From: an uncultured Paraprevotella sp.
GTDB lineage: Bacteria; Bacteroidota; Bacteroidia; Bacteroidales; Bacteroidaceae
Direction of reading: 5' to 3'
NCBI GenBank assembly: GCA_900546665.1
Contig: URDY01000013.1
Coordinates: 1-64,000 of the forward strand
DNA length: 64,000 bases
The position numbers and the translations under genes are program-made. The notes below the pieces were generated by a model that worked only from the letters and a program-made list of their open reading frames with translations, searched no databases and had not been told where the DNA came from. Shown here piece by piece: positions 25,408 through 34,102 of this stretch; the first letter of the stretch is position 1; each line of letters starts with the position of its first letter.

Positions 25408-26268
25408 ATGTTTAGCAGAAGGATTAAAAGGAACTGGGTCGTTCCCAAGGGGGCCGAACTGACGGAACTGGACAAGAAGATCCTTGCGTTTCAGAATCAG
25501 GGATGTCTTGTGCCGACACGTCGTCTGATCAAGACTCCTGAGCAGATTGAAGGAATACGCAGAAGCGGTGTAGTCAATACCGGAGTGCTGGATCTGGTAG
25601 CCAGTGAAATCAAGGCGGGGATGAGCACTCAGGAGATTGATGAAATGGTTTATGATTATACCGTGAGTCATGGTGCCATTCCGGCTCCTTTAAATTATGA
25701 GGGCTTTCCTAAAAGTGTGTGCACTTCCATTAATGAAGTGGTTTGTCATGGTATTCCAAGTGAGGATGAAATACTGGAAGAAGGAGATATTATCAATGTG
25801 GATGTATCTACTATCCTGGACGGATATTACAGTGACGCTTCCAGAATGTTTGTAATAGGTCAGACAACGCCTCAAAAGCAAAAACTGGTGGATGTGGCAC
25901 GTGAATGTCTGGAAATAGGTATGCAGGCAGCTAAACCTTTCGGGTTTGTCGGTGATATCGGACATGCCATAGAGAAGCATGCGAAGAAAAACGGTTTCAG
26001 TGTTGTGCGTGATTTGTGCGGTCATGGTGTGGGACTGGAATTTCACGAGGAACCTGATGTGGAGCATTTCGGTAAGAAAAATACGGGTATGCTGCTGGTT
26101 CCTGGTATGGTATTTACAATAGAACCTATGATTAATATGGGCGACTGGCGGGTATTTGTGGATGAAGCCGACGGTTGGACTGTGGTGACGGAGGATGAGT
26201 TGCCGAGTGCACAGTGGGAACATACGTTTGTCATGACAGATAACGGCCTTGAAATTTTGACGTATTAA
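25408..26268 (+). CDS. map: Methionine aminopeptidase, type I
   Basis: This enzyme removes the N-terminal Met from new proteins in the cytoplasm. It is 286 residues long. The core starts near residue 44 (TPEQIEGIRRSG). Metal ligands are the two Asp in INVDVSTILDGYYSDAS, the His in GHGVGLEFHEEP, Glu in FTIEPMIN and Glu in QWEHTF. The N-terminal extension of about 40 basic residues (MFSRRIKRNWVVPKG) lacks the Cys-rich or SH3-binding motifs of other long MAPs. Its role is unknown. It is followed by tsaD 20 bp downstream. Confidence 0.95.
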   Translation: MFSRRIKRNWVVPKGAELTELDKKILAFQNQGCLVPTRRLIKTPEQIEGIRRSGVVNTGVLDLVASEIKAGMSTQEIDEMVYDYTVSHGAIPAPLNYEGFPKSVCTSINEVVCHGIPSEDEILEEGDIINVDVSTILDGYYSDASRMFVIGQTTPQKQKLVDVARECLEIGMQAAKPFGFVGDIGHAIEKHAKKNGFSVVRDLCGHGVGLEFHEEPDVEHFGKKNTGMLLVPGMVFTIEPMINMGDWRVFVDEADGWTVVTEDELPSAQWEHTFVMTDNGLEILTY

Positions 26269-26288
26269 GGTAGGTTTACATATTTAAT

Positions 26289-27335
26289 ATGGTGATGGAT
26301 ATGGAAACAAAAAAAGATATAGTAATTTTGGGTATTGAGTCTAGCTGTGATGATACATCGGCAGCGGTGCTTCGCAACGGTGTGCTGTTAAGTAATGTAA
26401 CGGCCAGTCAGGCTGTGCATGAAGCATACGGTGGCGTTGTTCCGGAACTGGCGTCTCGTGCCCATCAGCAGAATATTGTACCGGTCGTGGATCAGGCTTT
26501 GAAACGCGCTGGAGTAACCCGTAGCGATTTGTCCGCTGTGGCATTTACCAGAGGTCCCGGTTTGATGGGTTCGCTTCTTGTGGGTGTGTCCTTTGCCAAG
26601 GGATTTGCCCGTTCCTTGGGTATTCCGTTGATTGATGTCAATCATCTGCAGGGACATGTACTGGCTCATTTTATCAAGGAAAATGAGGATGATCATGATC
26701 AACCGCATTTCCCGTTCCTTTGTTTGCTGGTCAGTGGAGGAAATTCGCAGATCATTCTTGTGAAGGCTTACAACGACATGGAAGTGTTGGGTCAGACTAT
26801 AGATGATGCAGCCGGTGAGGCTATAGACAAATGTTCAAAGGTGATGGGATTGGGATATCCCGGAGGTCCGATAATAGACAAACTGGCTCGTCAGGGCAAT
26901 CCTAAGGCGTATACTTTTGCCCGTCCGCATATTGAAGGGTATGACTATAGTTTCAGCGGGTTGAAAACATCCTTCCTGTATTCGCTTCGTGACTGGTTGA
27001 AGGAAGATCCGGATTTTATTGAACATCACAAGGAAGACCTGGCGGCTTCTCTGGAACATACTATTGTGGATATACTGATGGCCAAACTGCGTAAGGCTGT
27101 AAAGGATACGGGGGTGAAGGAAGTGGCTGTGGCTGGAGGCGTTTCGGCCAATAACGGTCTTAGAAATGCGTTTAGAGAACATGCTGAAAAGTATGGCTGG
27201 CATATATTCATTCCCAAATTCAGTTATACGACGGATAATGCCGCGATGATCGGTATTACAGGGTATTTCAAATATTTGGATCAGGATTTTTGCGGTATAG
27301 ATCTGCCGGCGTATTCAAGGGTGACGTTAAAATAA
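26289..27335 (+). CDS. tsaD: tRNA threonylcarbamoyladenosine transferase TsaD
   Basis: This protein transfers the threonylcarbamoyl group to A37 of ANN-decoding tRNAs, together with TsaB and TsaE, which are not in this window. It is a 348-residue ASKHA-fold protein. It begins with VILGIESSCDDTSAAV, has the metal site HQQNIVPVVDQA and HLQGHVLAHF, and ends with the conserved SYTTDNAAMIG and YSRVTL. Three start codons (26289, 26295, 26301) are possible and the shortest gives METKKD. It lies between map and the CinA-like gene in one direction. Confidence 0.96.
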   Translation: MVMDMETKKDIVILGIESSCDDTSAAVLRNGVLLSNVTASQAVHEAYGGVVPELASRAHQQNIVPVVDQALKRAGVTRSDLSAVAFTRGPGLMGSLLVGVSFAKGFARSLGIPLIDVNHLQGHVLAHFIKENEDDHDQPHFPFLCLLVSGGNSQIILVKAYNDMEVLGQTIDDAAGEAIDKCSKVMGLGYPGGPIIDKLARQGNPKAYTFARPHIEGYDYSFSGLKTSFLYSLRDWLKEDPDFIEHHKEDLAASLEHTIVDILMAKLRKAVKDTGVKEVAVAGGVSANNGLRNAFREHAEKYGWHIFIPKFSYTTDNAAMIGITGYFKYLDQDFCGIDLPAYSRVTLK

Positions 27336-27364
27336 GTAGCAATATAACGATTAAATAATATACA

Positions 27365-27871
27365 ATGAGTAACGTAGAGTCAAAAATCATAAGCAGAGAG
27401 ATTAGCCCGATATTGTGGAAGGCCGGTGAAACTTTGTGTACGGCAGAAAGTTGTACTTCCGGTCAGATATCTGCTGCCATTACCAGTGTTCCGGGTAGTT
27501 CAACTTATTTCAAAGGTGGAATAATCTGTTATACAAATGAAATCAAGACAAAGCTTTTGGGTGTATCTCAAGAGTTGTTGGATGAAAAAGGTCCTGTCAG
27601 TGAAGAAGTGGTGAAAGCTATGTTGCAGGGTGCTTTGAAACAGATGGAAACTACTTATGCTGTAGCAATTACCGGTTATGCCGGTCCTGGCGGAGGTCCT
27701 GAGGCTCCCGTGGGTACAATCTGGATCGCAGTAGGTGATCTTAACGAAATGGTAGTAGAGAAATTGGAAGGAGACGAGGGTCGTGACATGAACTTGGCAA
27801 AAGCGACACTTGTAGCACTTCAGATGTTGCTTGATCTGCTTAAAAAGCGTCATCCGGCGGAAGAAGAGTGA
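27365..27871 (+). CDS. CinA C-terminal family protein (nicotinamide-nucleotide amidase type)
   Basis: This is a 168-residue cytoplasmic protein that corresponds to the CinA C-terminal (PncC-like) domain alone. Signature parts are LCTAESCTSGQISAAITSVPG, IICYTNEIKTKLLGV and AITGYAGPGGGPEAPVGTIW. PncC-type enzymes hydrolyse NMN to nicotinic acid mononucleotide in NAD salvage; activity here is inferred from the family. It follows tsaD by 29 bp and precedes the promoter of rpmB. Confidence 0.92.
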   Translation: MSNVESKIISREISPILWKAGETLCTAESCTSGQISAAITSVPGSSTYFKGGIICYTNEIKTKLLGVSQELLDEKGPVSEEVVKAMLQGALKQMETTYAVAITGYAGPGGGPEAPVGTIWIAVGDLNEMVVEKLEGDEGRDMNLAKATLVALQMLLDLLKKRHPAEEE

Positions 27872-27887
27872 TTTTTTACTTAAAATA

Positions 27888-27919
27888 CTTGTAAGTTTGA
27901 ATTTTAAGTATTAATTTTG
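27888..27919 (+). promoter_or_regulatory. Promoter of the rpmB-rpmG-DUF4295 operon
   Basis: TAATTTTG (27912-27919) is a perfect -7 box. CTTG (27888-27891) lies 20 bp upstream as a -33 box with 3 of 4 matches. The leader is about 45 nt. Confidence 0.65.
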
Positions 27920-27968
27920 CACTCTGTTTGGAGAAAGCTAATAGAAATTAACAGAAAGGAAGATCGAA

Positions 27969-28229
27969 ATGTCTAAGATTTGTCAAATTACCGGAAAAAA
28001 AGCCATGATTGGTAACAATGTTTCTCATTCAAAGCGTCGTACTAAGAGAAGCTTTGATATAAACTTGTTTACAAAGAAGTTTTACTATGTTGAGCAGGAC
28101 TGCTGGATTAGCCTGAATATCAGTGCTGCCGGTTTGCGTTATATCAACAAGGTAGGACTTGATGCTGCGTTGAACAATGCGGTACAGAAAGGCTATTGTG
28201 ATTGGAAAAGCATTAAAGTAATTGCTTAA
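27969..28229 (+). CDS. rpmB: 50S ribosomal protein L28
   Basis: This is the 86-residue protein bL28 of the large ribosomal subunit. It has the family start [20 protein letters not shown], then [13 protein letters not shown] and [16 protein letters not shown]. Length is normal and no zinc-binding Cys set is present. It heads a three-gene ribosomal operon. Confidence 0.98.
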   Translation: MSKICQITGKKAMIGNNVSHSKRRTKRSFDINLFTKKFYYVEQDCWISLNISAAGLRYINKVGLDAALNNAVQKGYCDWKSIKVIA

Positions 28230-28248
28230 TTAGAGGAGAGTAAGACTT

Positions 28249-28437
28249 ATGGCAAAGAAAGCTAAAGGTAACAGAGTGCAGGTTATTTTGGAATGCACCG
28301 AAATGAAGGAGAGTGGCCTTCCTGGAACATCACGTTACGTGACTACCAAGAACAGGAAAAACACTCCGGAAAGATTGGAACTTAAGAAGTACAATCCGAT
28401 TTTGAAGAGAATGACAGTACATAAAGAAATTAAATAA
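28249..28437 (+). CDS. rpmG: 50S ribosomal protein L33
   Basis: This is the 62-residue protein bL33 of the large subunit, with [40 protein letters not shown] and [14 protein letters not shown]. It keeps only one Cys, so it is the zinc-free form. It lies 19 bp behind rpmB and 12 bp before the DUF4295 gene. Confidence 0.98.
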   Translation: MAKKAKGNRVQVILECTEMKESGLPGTSRYVTTKNRKNTPERLELKKYNPILKRMTVHKEIK

Positions 28438-28449
28438 TAGAGAAGTACC

Positions 28450-28608
28450 ATGGCAAAAAAGACAGTGGCAACCCTCCAGACTGGTAAAACAGATGGACGT
28501 TCCTACACAAAGGTTATCAAGATGGTAAAGAGCCCGAAGACGGGTGCATATATCTTTGATGAGCAGATGGTTCCTAATGAAGCCGTTAAGGATTTCTTTA
28601 AGAACTAA
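28450..28608 (+). CDS. DUF4295 small protein, probable ribosomal protein
   Basis: This is a 52-residue basic protein beginning MAKKTVATLQTGKTDGRSYT and ending VPNEAVKDFFKN. It belongs to the Bacteroidetes-specific DUF4295 family that always trails rpmB and rpmG. From memory, a protein of this type was found on the Flavobacterium johnsoniae ribosome and named bL38; I cannot verify the match here. The operon position alone supports a ribosomal role. A strong terminator follows 31 bp downstream. Confidence 0.9.
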   Translation: MAKKTVATLQTGKTDGRSYTKVIKMVKSPKTGAYIFDEQMVPNEAVKDFFKN

Positions 28609-28639
28609 TTTGAAGCAGATTTTTAATCAACTTTATAGA

Positions 28640-28675
28640 AAAATCCTCGCCTGCAGACAAGGCGGGGATTTTTTT
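28640..28675 (+). terminator. Intrinsic terminator of the rpmB operon
   Basis: AAAATCCTCGCC (28640-28651) pairs with GGCGGGGATTTT (28661-28672) with one G-U pair, followed by a run of seven T. Confidence 0.88.
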
Positions 28676-28710
28676 GTTTATATAACTGCGCACTTTTAAA
28701 AAACTTATGT

Positions 28711-28718
28711 TATCTTTG
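28711..28718 (+). promoter_or_regulatory. Promoter -7 box of ftsY
   Basis: TATCTTTG matches TAnnTTTG and ends 26 bp before the ftsY ATG. No clear -33 box is seen. Confidence 0.55.
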
Positions 28719-28744
28719 TACATTAATATAAACTACTGTTTCAC

Positions 28745-29701
28745 ATGGGAATATTTAGTTTTTTTTCAAAAGAAAAGAAAGAAACCCTTGACAAGGGATT
28801 GGAAAAGACAAAGGAAAGCTTCTTTGGAAAGATTACGCGTGCTGTAGCCGGAAAGTCAAAAGTGGATGATGAGGTTCTGGATAATCTCGAGGAAGTGCTG
28901 GTGACTTCTGATGTCGGTGTGGAGACAACGCTGAATATTATCAAACGCATTGAGACCCGTGTGGCGAGAGACAAGTATGTAACGACAAATGAACTTAATA
29001 ATATACTTCGTGAAGAAATTGCTTCTCTCCTGACTGAAAACAACACAGAAGATACAGAGGGCTTTGTTGTGCCTGAAGGCAAAAAACCTTATGTCATCAT
29101 GGTGGTGGGAGTAAACGGAGTAGGTAAGACCACTACAATCGGAAAGCTGGCCTATCAGTTTAAAAAGGCTGGTAAGAGCGTATATCTCGGAGCTGCGGAT
29201 ACTTTCCGTGCTGCTGCAGTGGAGCAGCTCGTTATATGGGGAGAGAAAGTTGGTGTACCGGTTATCAAACAGCATATGGGAAGCGATCCTGCCTCCGTGG
29301 CTTTCGATACGTTGAGCTCTGCAGTAGCCAATCAGGCAGATGTCGTGCTGATTGATACGGCCGGCAGATTGCACAATAAGAAAGGATTGATGGATGAGCT
29401 GACCAAGATCAAGCGTGTTATGCAGAAAGTAGTGCCCGATGCGCCTCATGACGTGATGCTGGTGCTGGATGGCAGTACAGGTCAGAATGCTTTTGAACAG
29501 GCCAAGCAGTTTACTTTGGCAACGGAAGTGACCAGTATGGCGATTACCAAACTGGATGGTACGGCCAAGGGAGGTGTGGTGATAGGCATATCCGATCAGT
29601 TTAAGATACCGGTCCGTTACATCGGATTAGGTGAGGGTATGGAAGACCTGCAGCCTTTTAACAGGACGGAATTCGTGAAATCCCTGTTTGGAAAATCCTG
29701 A
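28745..29701 (+). CDS. ftsY: Signal recognition particle receptor FtsY
   Basis: This GTPase docks the SRP-ribosome complex at the membrane. At 318 residues it lacks the long acidic A domain of E. coli and starts directly with an amphipathic N helix (MGIFSFFSKEKKETLDKGL). The NG domain has G1 GVNGVGKTTTIGKLA, the ADTFRAAAVEQL motif, G3 IDTAGRLHNK, G4 TKLDGTAKGG and the closing GLGEGMEDLQPF. The gene is followed by rimO. Confidence 0.97.
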   Translation: MGIFSFFSKEKKETLDKGLEKTKESFFGKITRAVAGKSKVDDEVLDNLEEVLVTSDVGVETTLNIIKRIETRVARDKYVTTNELNNILREEIASLLTENNTEDTEGFVVPEGKKPYVIMVVGVNGVGKTTTIGKLAYQFKKAGKSVYLGAADTFRAAAVEQLVIWGEKVGVPVIKQHMGSDPASVAFDTLSSAVANQADVVLIDTAGRLHNKKGLMDELTKIKRVMQKVVPDAPHDVMLVLDGSTGQNAFEQAKQFTLATEVTSMAITKLDGTAKGGVVIGISDQFKIPVRYIGLGEGMEDLQPFNRTEFVKSLFGKS

Positions 29702-29734
29702 TTAGTTTATGAACCTTTTTAAAACGAACTTAAA

Positions 29735-31039
29735 TTGCAGAAAAAAACAGTAGATATCGTCACTTTAGGGTGCTCGAAAAATTTGGTTGATTCGGAAAAG
29801 CTTCTTCGTCAGTTAGAGGCTTGTGGATATAAGGTCACTCACGACAGCCCTTCGCCAAAAGGCGAGATTGCGGTGATCAATACATGTGGTTTTATAGGCG
29901 ATGCAAAAGAAGAAAGTATCAATACGATATTGGAATTTTGTGAAGCCAAGGCGCAGGGTAAGATCAGGAAACTGTATGTGATGGGATGTCTGTCAGAACG
30001 TTATCTCAGCGAATTGGCTCAGGAGATTCCGCAGGTAGACCGCTATTATGGTAAGTTTGATTGGGGTAAACTGGTGGAAGATCTGGGACATGAATATCAT
30101 GATGAACTTGCGCTGGAGCGTAAGTTGACTACACCGTCCCATTATGCTTATCTGAAAATATCAGAAGGTTGTGACCGCCGTTGTGCCTATTGTGCCATTC
30201 CTATCATTACAGGGCGTCATGTTTCCCGACCGATTGAAGAGATAGAGGCTGAAGTGCGCTATCTGGTTGGACAGGGCGTGAAGGAATTTCAGGTGATAGC
30301 TCAGGAACTGACCTATTACGGTGTAGATCTGTATAAGAAACAGTGCCTGCCAGAGCTTATTGACCGTTTGGCTACAATACCCGGTGTGGAATGGATCCGT
30401 TTGCATTACGCTTATCCGGCAGCATTCCCTGAGGAACTTCTGGATGTGATGGCGCGTCATGACAATGTCTGCCGCTATCTGGATATAGCCTTGCAACATA
30501 TCAGTGATCCGGTTTTGCGCCGTATGCAACGTCACGTGACCAAACAGCAGACTTATGATCTGATCAGAATGATGCGTGAACGTGTGCCCGGCATTCATTT
30601 ACGTACCACGATGATGGTCGGATTCCCCGGCGAGACGGATGAAGATTTCAAGGAATTGATCGAGTTTGTCAAATTTGCAAAATTTGATCGGTTAGGCGCT
30701 TTTGCATATTCGGAAGAGGAAGGTACATATTCCGCCGAGCATTACGACGATGATGTGCCGGAAGAAGTCAAACAAAGCCGTTTGGATAAACTGATGGCAG
30801 TGCAGCAGCGGATTTCAGCAGAACTGACTGCTCAAAAGGTAGGACAGACCTTTAAGGTTATTATAGATCGTATAGAAGGGGACTATTATATCGGCCGGAC
30901 AGAATTTGATTCACCCGAAGTGGATCCGGAGGTGTTGATACCTCTTACGGATGGAAAATTGCGTATAGGAGAATTCTATCAGGTGAAGGTTACCGATTCT
31001 GATGATTTTGACTTGTATGGTCATATTGAAAAAGAGTAA
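29735..31039 (+). CDS. rimO: Ribosomal protein S12 methylthiotransferase RimO
   Basis: This radical SAM enzyme adds a methylthio group to an Asp of ribosomal protein S12. It is 434 residues long. An N-terminal UPF0004 domain has cysteines in TLGCSKNLVDSE, NTCGFI and VMGCLSERY. The radical SAM CxxxCxxC is in SEGCDRRCAYCAIPI (about 145-159). A C-terminal TRAM domain is at about 370-434. The start codon must be TTG at 29735, because an in-frame stop lies 12 bp upstream and the next ATG would cut off the first cluster-binding Cys. It is followed 2 bp later by the HU gene. Confidence 0.95.
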   Translation: MQKKTVDIVTLGCSKNLVDSEKLLRQLEACGYKVTHDSPSPKGEIAVINTCGFIGDAKEESINTILEFCEAKAQGKIRKLYVMGCLSERYLSELAQEIPQVDRYYGKFDWGKLVEDLGHEYHDELALERKLTTPSHYAYLKISEGCDRRCAYCAIPIITGRHVSRPIEEIEAEVRYLVGQGVKEFQVIAQELTYYGVDLYKKQCLPELIDRLATIPGVEWIRLHYAYPAAFPEELLDVMARHDNVCRYLDIALQHISDPVLRRMQRHVTKQQTYDLIRMMRERVPGIHLRTTMMVGFPGETDEDFKELIEFVKFAKFDRLGAFAYSEEEGTYSAEHYDDDVPEEVKQSRLDKLMAVQQRISAELTAQKVGQTFKVIIDRIEGDYYIGRTEFDSPEVDPEVLIPLTDGKLRIGEFYQVKVTDSDDFDLYGHIEKE

Positions 31040-31041
31040 AT

Positions 31042-31314
31042 ATGAATAATAAGGAGTTTATTTCAGAACTGGCAAGCCGGATGGGGTATACCACAAGAGA
31101 TACCTCTTCTGTGATGAATGCTTTTGTGGCTGAAATGGTTGATCATCTGGAAGAGGATGATACCGTTTCCATACAAGGCTTCGGATCGTTTGAGGTCAAG
31201 AAGAAACTCGAACGGGTTGTGGTCAATCCGGCTACCCAGCAAAGGATGTTGGTTCCCCCGAAACTGGTGATTAATTTCAAACCAAGTGCTTTATTGAAAG
31301 AGAAGGTACAATAA
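31042..31314 (+). CDS. HU-family DNA-binding protein
   Basis: This is a 90-residue nucleoid-type protein. It has the two N-terminal helices (MNNKEFISELASRMGYTTRD), the saddle motif VSIQGFGSFEVKKK and the arm with NPATQQRMLVPPKLVINFKPS, where the usual Pro-rich tip is kept. It lies 2 bp behind rimO and 9 bp before the HU-LysM fusion, so the two HU proteins are co-expressed and could form heterodimers (inference). Confidence 0.93.
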   Translation: MNNKEFISELASRMGYTTRDTSSVMNAFVAEMVDHLEEDDTVSIQGFGSFEVKKKLERVVVNPATQQRMLVPPKLVINFKPSALLKEKVQ

Positions 31315-31323
31315 AACCGGATA

Positions 31324-32967
31324 ATGAACAGAAAAATATTAATTCAAGAGTTGTCGGAAGGTTTGGCACAGCGCAAGGATATCCCCTTGAAAGATGCCGA
31401 AATGTTTGTCAGGTCTGTTTTTGAAATTGTTCAGGAATATCTTCAGACAGACAAACTGGTCAAGATAAAGGGGTTTGGTACCTTTAAGCTGGTGCGTGTG
31501 GAAAGCCGGGAGAGCGTAGATGTGAACACTGGTGAGCGTATAGTCATCAATGGTTATACGAAGGTGACATTTACGCCGGATACTACATTGCGTGATGAAA
31601 TCAATAAGCCTTTTGCACAGTTCGAAACGGTGATATTGTATGAGAGTACTGATCTTTCGGAGATGGAAAAAGTGGATTCGCAGGAAAATGACAGTGCGTT
31701 GATTCAGAATGAAACGGATGAGGATGCGCAAACTGAAGTCGAGCTGTCTGAAAATGCGGATGCGGATAATACGGAAGATTTGCCTTCGGATATTTCTGAA
31801 GAAGAAGATGAGGATTCGAATTATACTTCTGATGTTCAAGAAGAGGTTACGGACGCAGGACCCGATGATGAAAATGCGAATCAGGACGATTTGAAGGATG
31901 ATGAAGATATTATTACGGAAGGAAAAGATGAGGTGGCGTCTTTGGCCGAAGATTTGACTGTAGAGGTGGCAGAACCTGTTCCGGCAAATGATACGGATGG
32001 GCAGCCTGTGACAGATCAGGATACGGCGGATGTTCATCAGGATAGCGCACTTTCTTCTGATGATACGGCTGAACATGATAATGTGGTTGCGGCATCGTCT
32101 GCCGGCAATGAAAAACCGTCTGAGACAATGAATCATATTGCAGATATGACAGGACCATGCGACAGTGATGACTGTGGCACGGTGTCATCAGCTGTAAACA
32201 GCCAGCATGTGGAATATCTGAATATGGGATATCAGCATGTTGATCATCAGCGCATGGATACTCAGGAAGTCAAGCGTCAGAAAGTTGATGAACAGTCAGC
32301 CGGTAATCAGAATATTGAAGTACAGCATGTCGAGAATCAGACAGTCGAGAATCAGCATATAGTTCAGATGGCTCCATCGCCCAGACGTCGTCGGCGTATT
32401 CCCCCTGTGTGGTTGATGGTATTGTCTGTTCTTATAGTGTTGTTGCTGATGTTAGGCAGTTACTTTATCGGTTATTACCGATTGCTGTGTCCGGGAGGTT
32501 GCGATATTGAGGGAAATGTTGTTCCGATACTTCCGGTTACGTCGGAGCATGCCGTTGACACGACGTCGTCAGTTATCGTGCCGGAGAAATCACAGTCTTC
32601 AATGGCAGATACGGTGAAGGCGTCAACGTCCAATACTTCAGACAGTATGCGTAGGGTTGTAAATAAAACCCTCAATGAGCCTGAAAAAAAGGTCCAGGTT
32701 GCAGATAACAAGGCTCAGACAGCCGTCAGTCAGAAAAATCCGGATAGATTATATCCGCAGTTGGAAGGCGGACGCTATCAGATTGTGGGAACCAAACAAA
32801 TTTACAGCTTGCAACAGGGCGAGACGTTGCGCCATATCGCATTGAAGTATTATGGTTCAAAGAATTTTGTACCCTATATAGTGGTCTATAATCAGATTAA
32901 GAATCCGGATGTCATACCGGTAGGCCAAAAATTGAAATTGCCGGAATTACGTCTGAGGGAGCCATAA
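31324..32967 (+). CDS. Membrane-spanning HU-LysM fusion protein
   Basis: This is a 547-residue protein with unusual architecture. Residues 1-95 are an HU-type DNA-binding domain (KIKGFGTFKLVRVESRES, INGYTKVTFTPD). Residues about 110-260 are a very acidic D/E-rich linker. Residues about 290-345 are Q/H/V-rich with short QHVENQ-like repeats. An arginine cluster (RRRRR, about 354-358) precedes one membrane helix (about 362-384), which by the positive-inside rule puts HU in the cytoplasm. The rest is periplasmic and ends in a LysM domain (about 492-540, YSLQQGETLRHIALKYYGS) that should bind peptidoglycan. It may tether DNA to the cell wall. Function is unproven. Confidence 0.88.
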   Translation: MNRKILIQELSEGLAQRKDIPLKDAEMFVRSVFEIVQEYLQTDKLVKIKGFGTFKLVRVESRESVDVNTGERIVINGYTKVTFTPDTTLRDEINKPFAQFETVILYESTDLSEMEKVDSQENDSALIQNETDEDAQTEVELSENADADNTEDLPSDISEEEDEDSNYTSDVQEEVTDAGPDDENANQDDLKDDEDIITEGKDEVASLAEDLTVEVAEPVPANDTDGQPVTDQDTADVHQDSALSSDDTAEHDNVVAASSAGNEKPSETMNHIADMTGPCDSDDCGTVSSAVNSQHVEYLNMGYQHVDHQRMDTQEVKRQKVDEQSAGNQNIEVQHVENQTVENQHIVQMAPSPRRRRRIPPVWLMVLSVLIVLLLMLGSYFIGYYRLLCPGGCDIEGNVVPILPVTSEHAVDTTSSVIVPEKSQSSMADTVKASTSNTSDSMRRVVNKTLNEPEKKVQVADNKAQTAVSQKNPDRLYPQLEGGRYQIVGTKQIYSLQQGETLRHIALKYYGSKNFVPYIVVYNQIKNPDVIPVGQKLKLPELRLREP

Positions 32968-32975
32968 CGGTAATC

Positions 32976-33012
32976 AAAAGTTTCTTAAATTCATATTTGA
33001 GAAACTTTTTTT
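32976..33012 (+). terminator. Terminator behind the HU-LysM gene
   Basis: The arms 32976-32990 and 32995-33009 form a 15-bp stem with one G-U pair and a 4-nt loop, followed by a T-run. It separates the rimO-HU transcript from the bat operon. Confidence 0.85.
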
Positions 33013-33024
33013 AATAATATAATA

Positions 33025-33056
33025 TTTGCCTGTCCCTTACAAAAAGCGTAATTTTG
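33025..33056 (+). promoter_or_regulatory. Consensus promoter of the moxR-bat operon
   Basis: TTTG (33025-33028), a 20-bp spacer and TAATTTTG (33049-33056) match the Bacteroidetes consensus perfectly. The leader to the moxR ATG is about 35 nt. Confidence 0.8.
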
Positions 33057-33096
33057 GGTCACAAAAAAATAAATGTACAATTTAAACTAAAAAAAT

Positions 33097-34092
33097 ATGA
33101 CGGAAGCGATTGATATTCGCGAACTTAATGAGCGCATAGAAAGACAAAGCGCTTTTGTGACCAACCTGGTTGCCGGAATGGATCAGGTGATAGTCGGACA
33201 GAAACATCTGATAGAATCATTATTGATCGGTTTGTTGAGTGACGGACACGTGTTGTTGGAAGGTGTGCCGGGTCTGGCAAAGACCTTAGCCATAAAGACT
33301 TTGGCTTCATTGATAGATGGAAAATTCAGCAGAATCCAGTTTACACCCGATTTGCTGCCCGCCGACGTGATCGGAACAATGATGTACAGTCAGAAAGAAG
33401 AAGCCTTTATCGCACAGAAAGGTCCGGTATTTGCCAATTTCGTATTGGCAGATGAAATCAACCGTGCACCGGCCAAGGTGCAGAGTGCATTGCTGGAAGC
33501 CATGCAGGAACGTCAGGTGACTATCAGCAAGGAGACTTACAAACTCCCCGAGCCCTTCCTGGTGCTGGCTACTCAGAACCCGATTGAGCAGGAAGGTACT
33601 TATCCATTGCCGGAAGCACAGGTAGACCGTTTTATGCTCAAGGTGATCATTGATTATCCGAAATTGGAAGAAGAAAAGAGAATCATCCGTCAGCAGATCA
33701 AGGGAGAGAAGATGCAGGTCCGTCCGATCATGTCGTCAAAGGAAATCCTCGATGCACGTGAAGTGGTCAAGCAGGTTTATCTTGATGAAAAGATCGAACA
33801 GTATATAGCTGACATCGTGTTCGCTACACGTTATCCGGATCAGTACGGTCTGAAGGATCTGAAGAATTATATCGAATTCGGAGGTTCACCGCGTGCCTCT
33901 ATCAATCTGGCTTTGGCAGCCCGCGCCTATGCATTCATCAAACGTCGTGGTTATGTGATTCCTGAGGATGTGCGTGCAGTTGCCCATGATGTGCTGCGTC
34001 ATCGTATCGGATTAAGTTATGAGGCAGAAGCCAGCAATGTGACGAGTGAGGAGATTGTCAGCCAGATTCTGAATAAAGTAGAGGTACCTTAA
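33097..34092 (+). CDS. moxR: MoxR-family AAA+ ATPase
   Basis: This is a 331-residue cytoplasmic AAA_3 ATPase. It has Walker A LEGVPGLAKTLAIK, Walker B VLADEINRAPAKVQSALLEAM, sensor 1 VLATQNPIEQEGTYPLPEAQ (trimmed to the core) and the lid domain near GSPRASINLALAARAY. MoxR ATPases act as chaperones that activate von Willebrand A (VWA) domain proteins, and here two VWA proteins (BatA, BatB) and a DUF58 protein lie downstream in the same operon. It is the first gene after a strong promoter. Confidence 0.95.
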   Translation: MTEAIDIRELNERIERQSAFVTNLVAGMDQVIVGQKHLIESLLIGLLSDGHVLLEGVPGLAKTLAIKTLASLIDGKFSRIQFTPDLLPADVIGTMMYSQKEEAFIAQKGPVFANFVLADEINRAPAKVQSALLEAMQERQVTISKETYKLPEPFLVLATQNPIEQEGTYPLPEAQVDRFMLKVIIDYPKLEEEKRIIRQQIKGEKMQVRPIMSSKEILDAREVVKQVYLDEKIEQYIADIVFATRYPDQYGLKDLKNYIEFGGSPRASINLALAARAYAFIKRRGYVIPEDVRAVAHDVLRHRIGLSYEAEASNVTSEEIVSQILNKVEVP

Positions 34093-34102
34093 ACCTTGTT
34101 GA

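Noticed and set aside
31339..32136. A 265-codon minus-strand frame rich in I and R
   Set aside because: It is the complement of the acidic linker of the HU-LysM gene. The repeated GAT/GAA codons produce the biased I/R/F translation.
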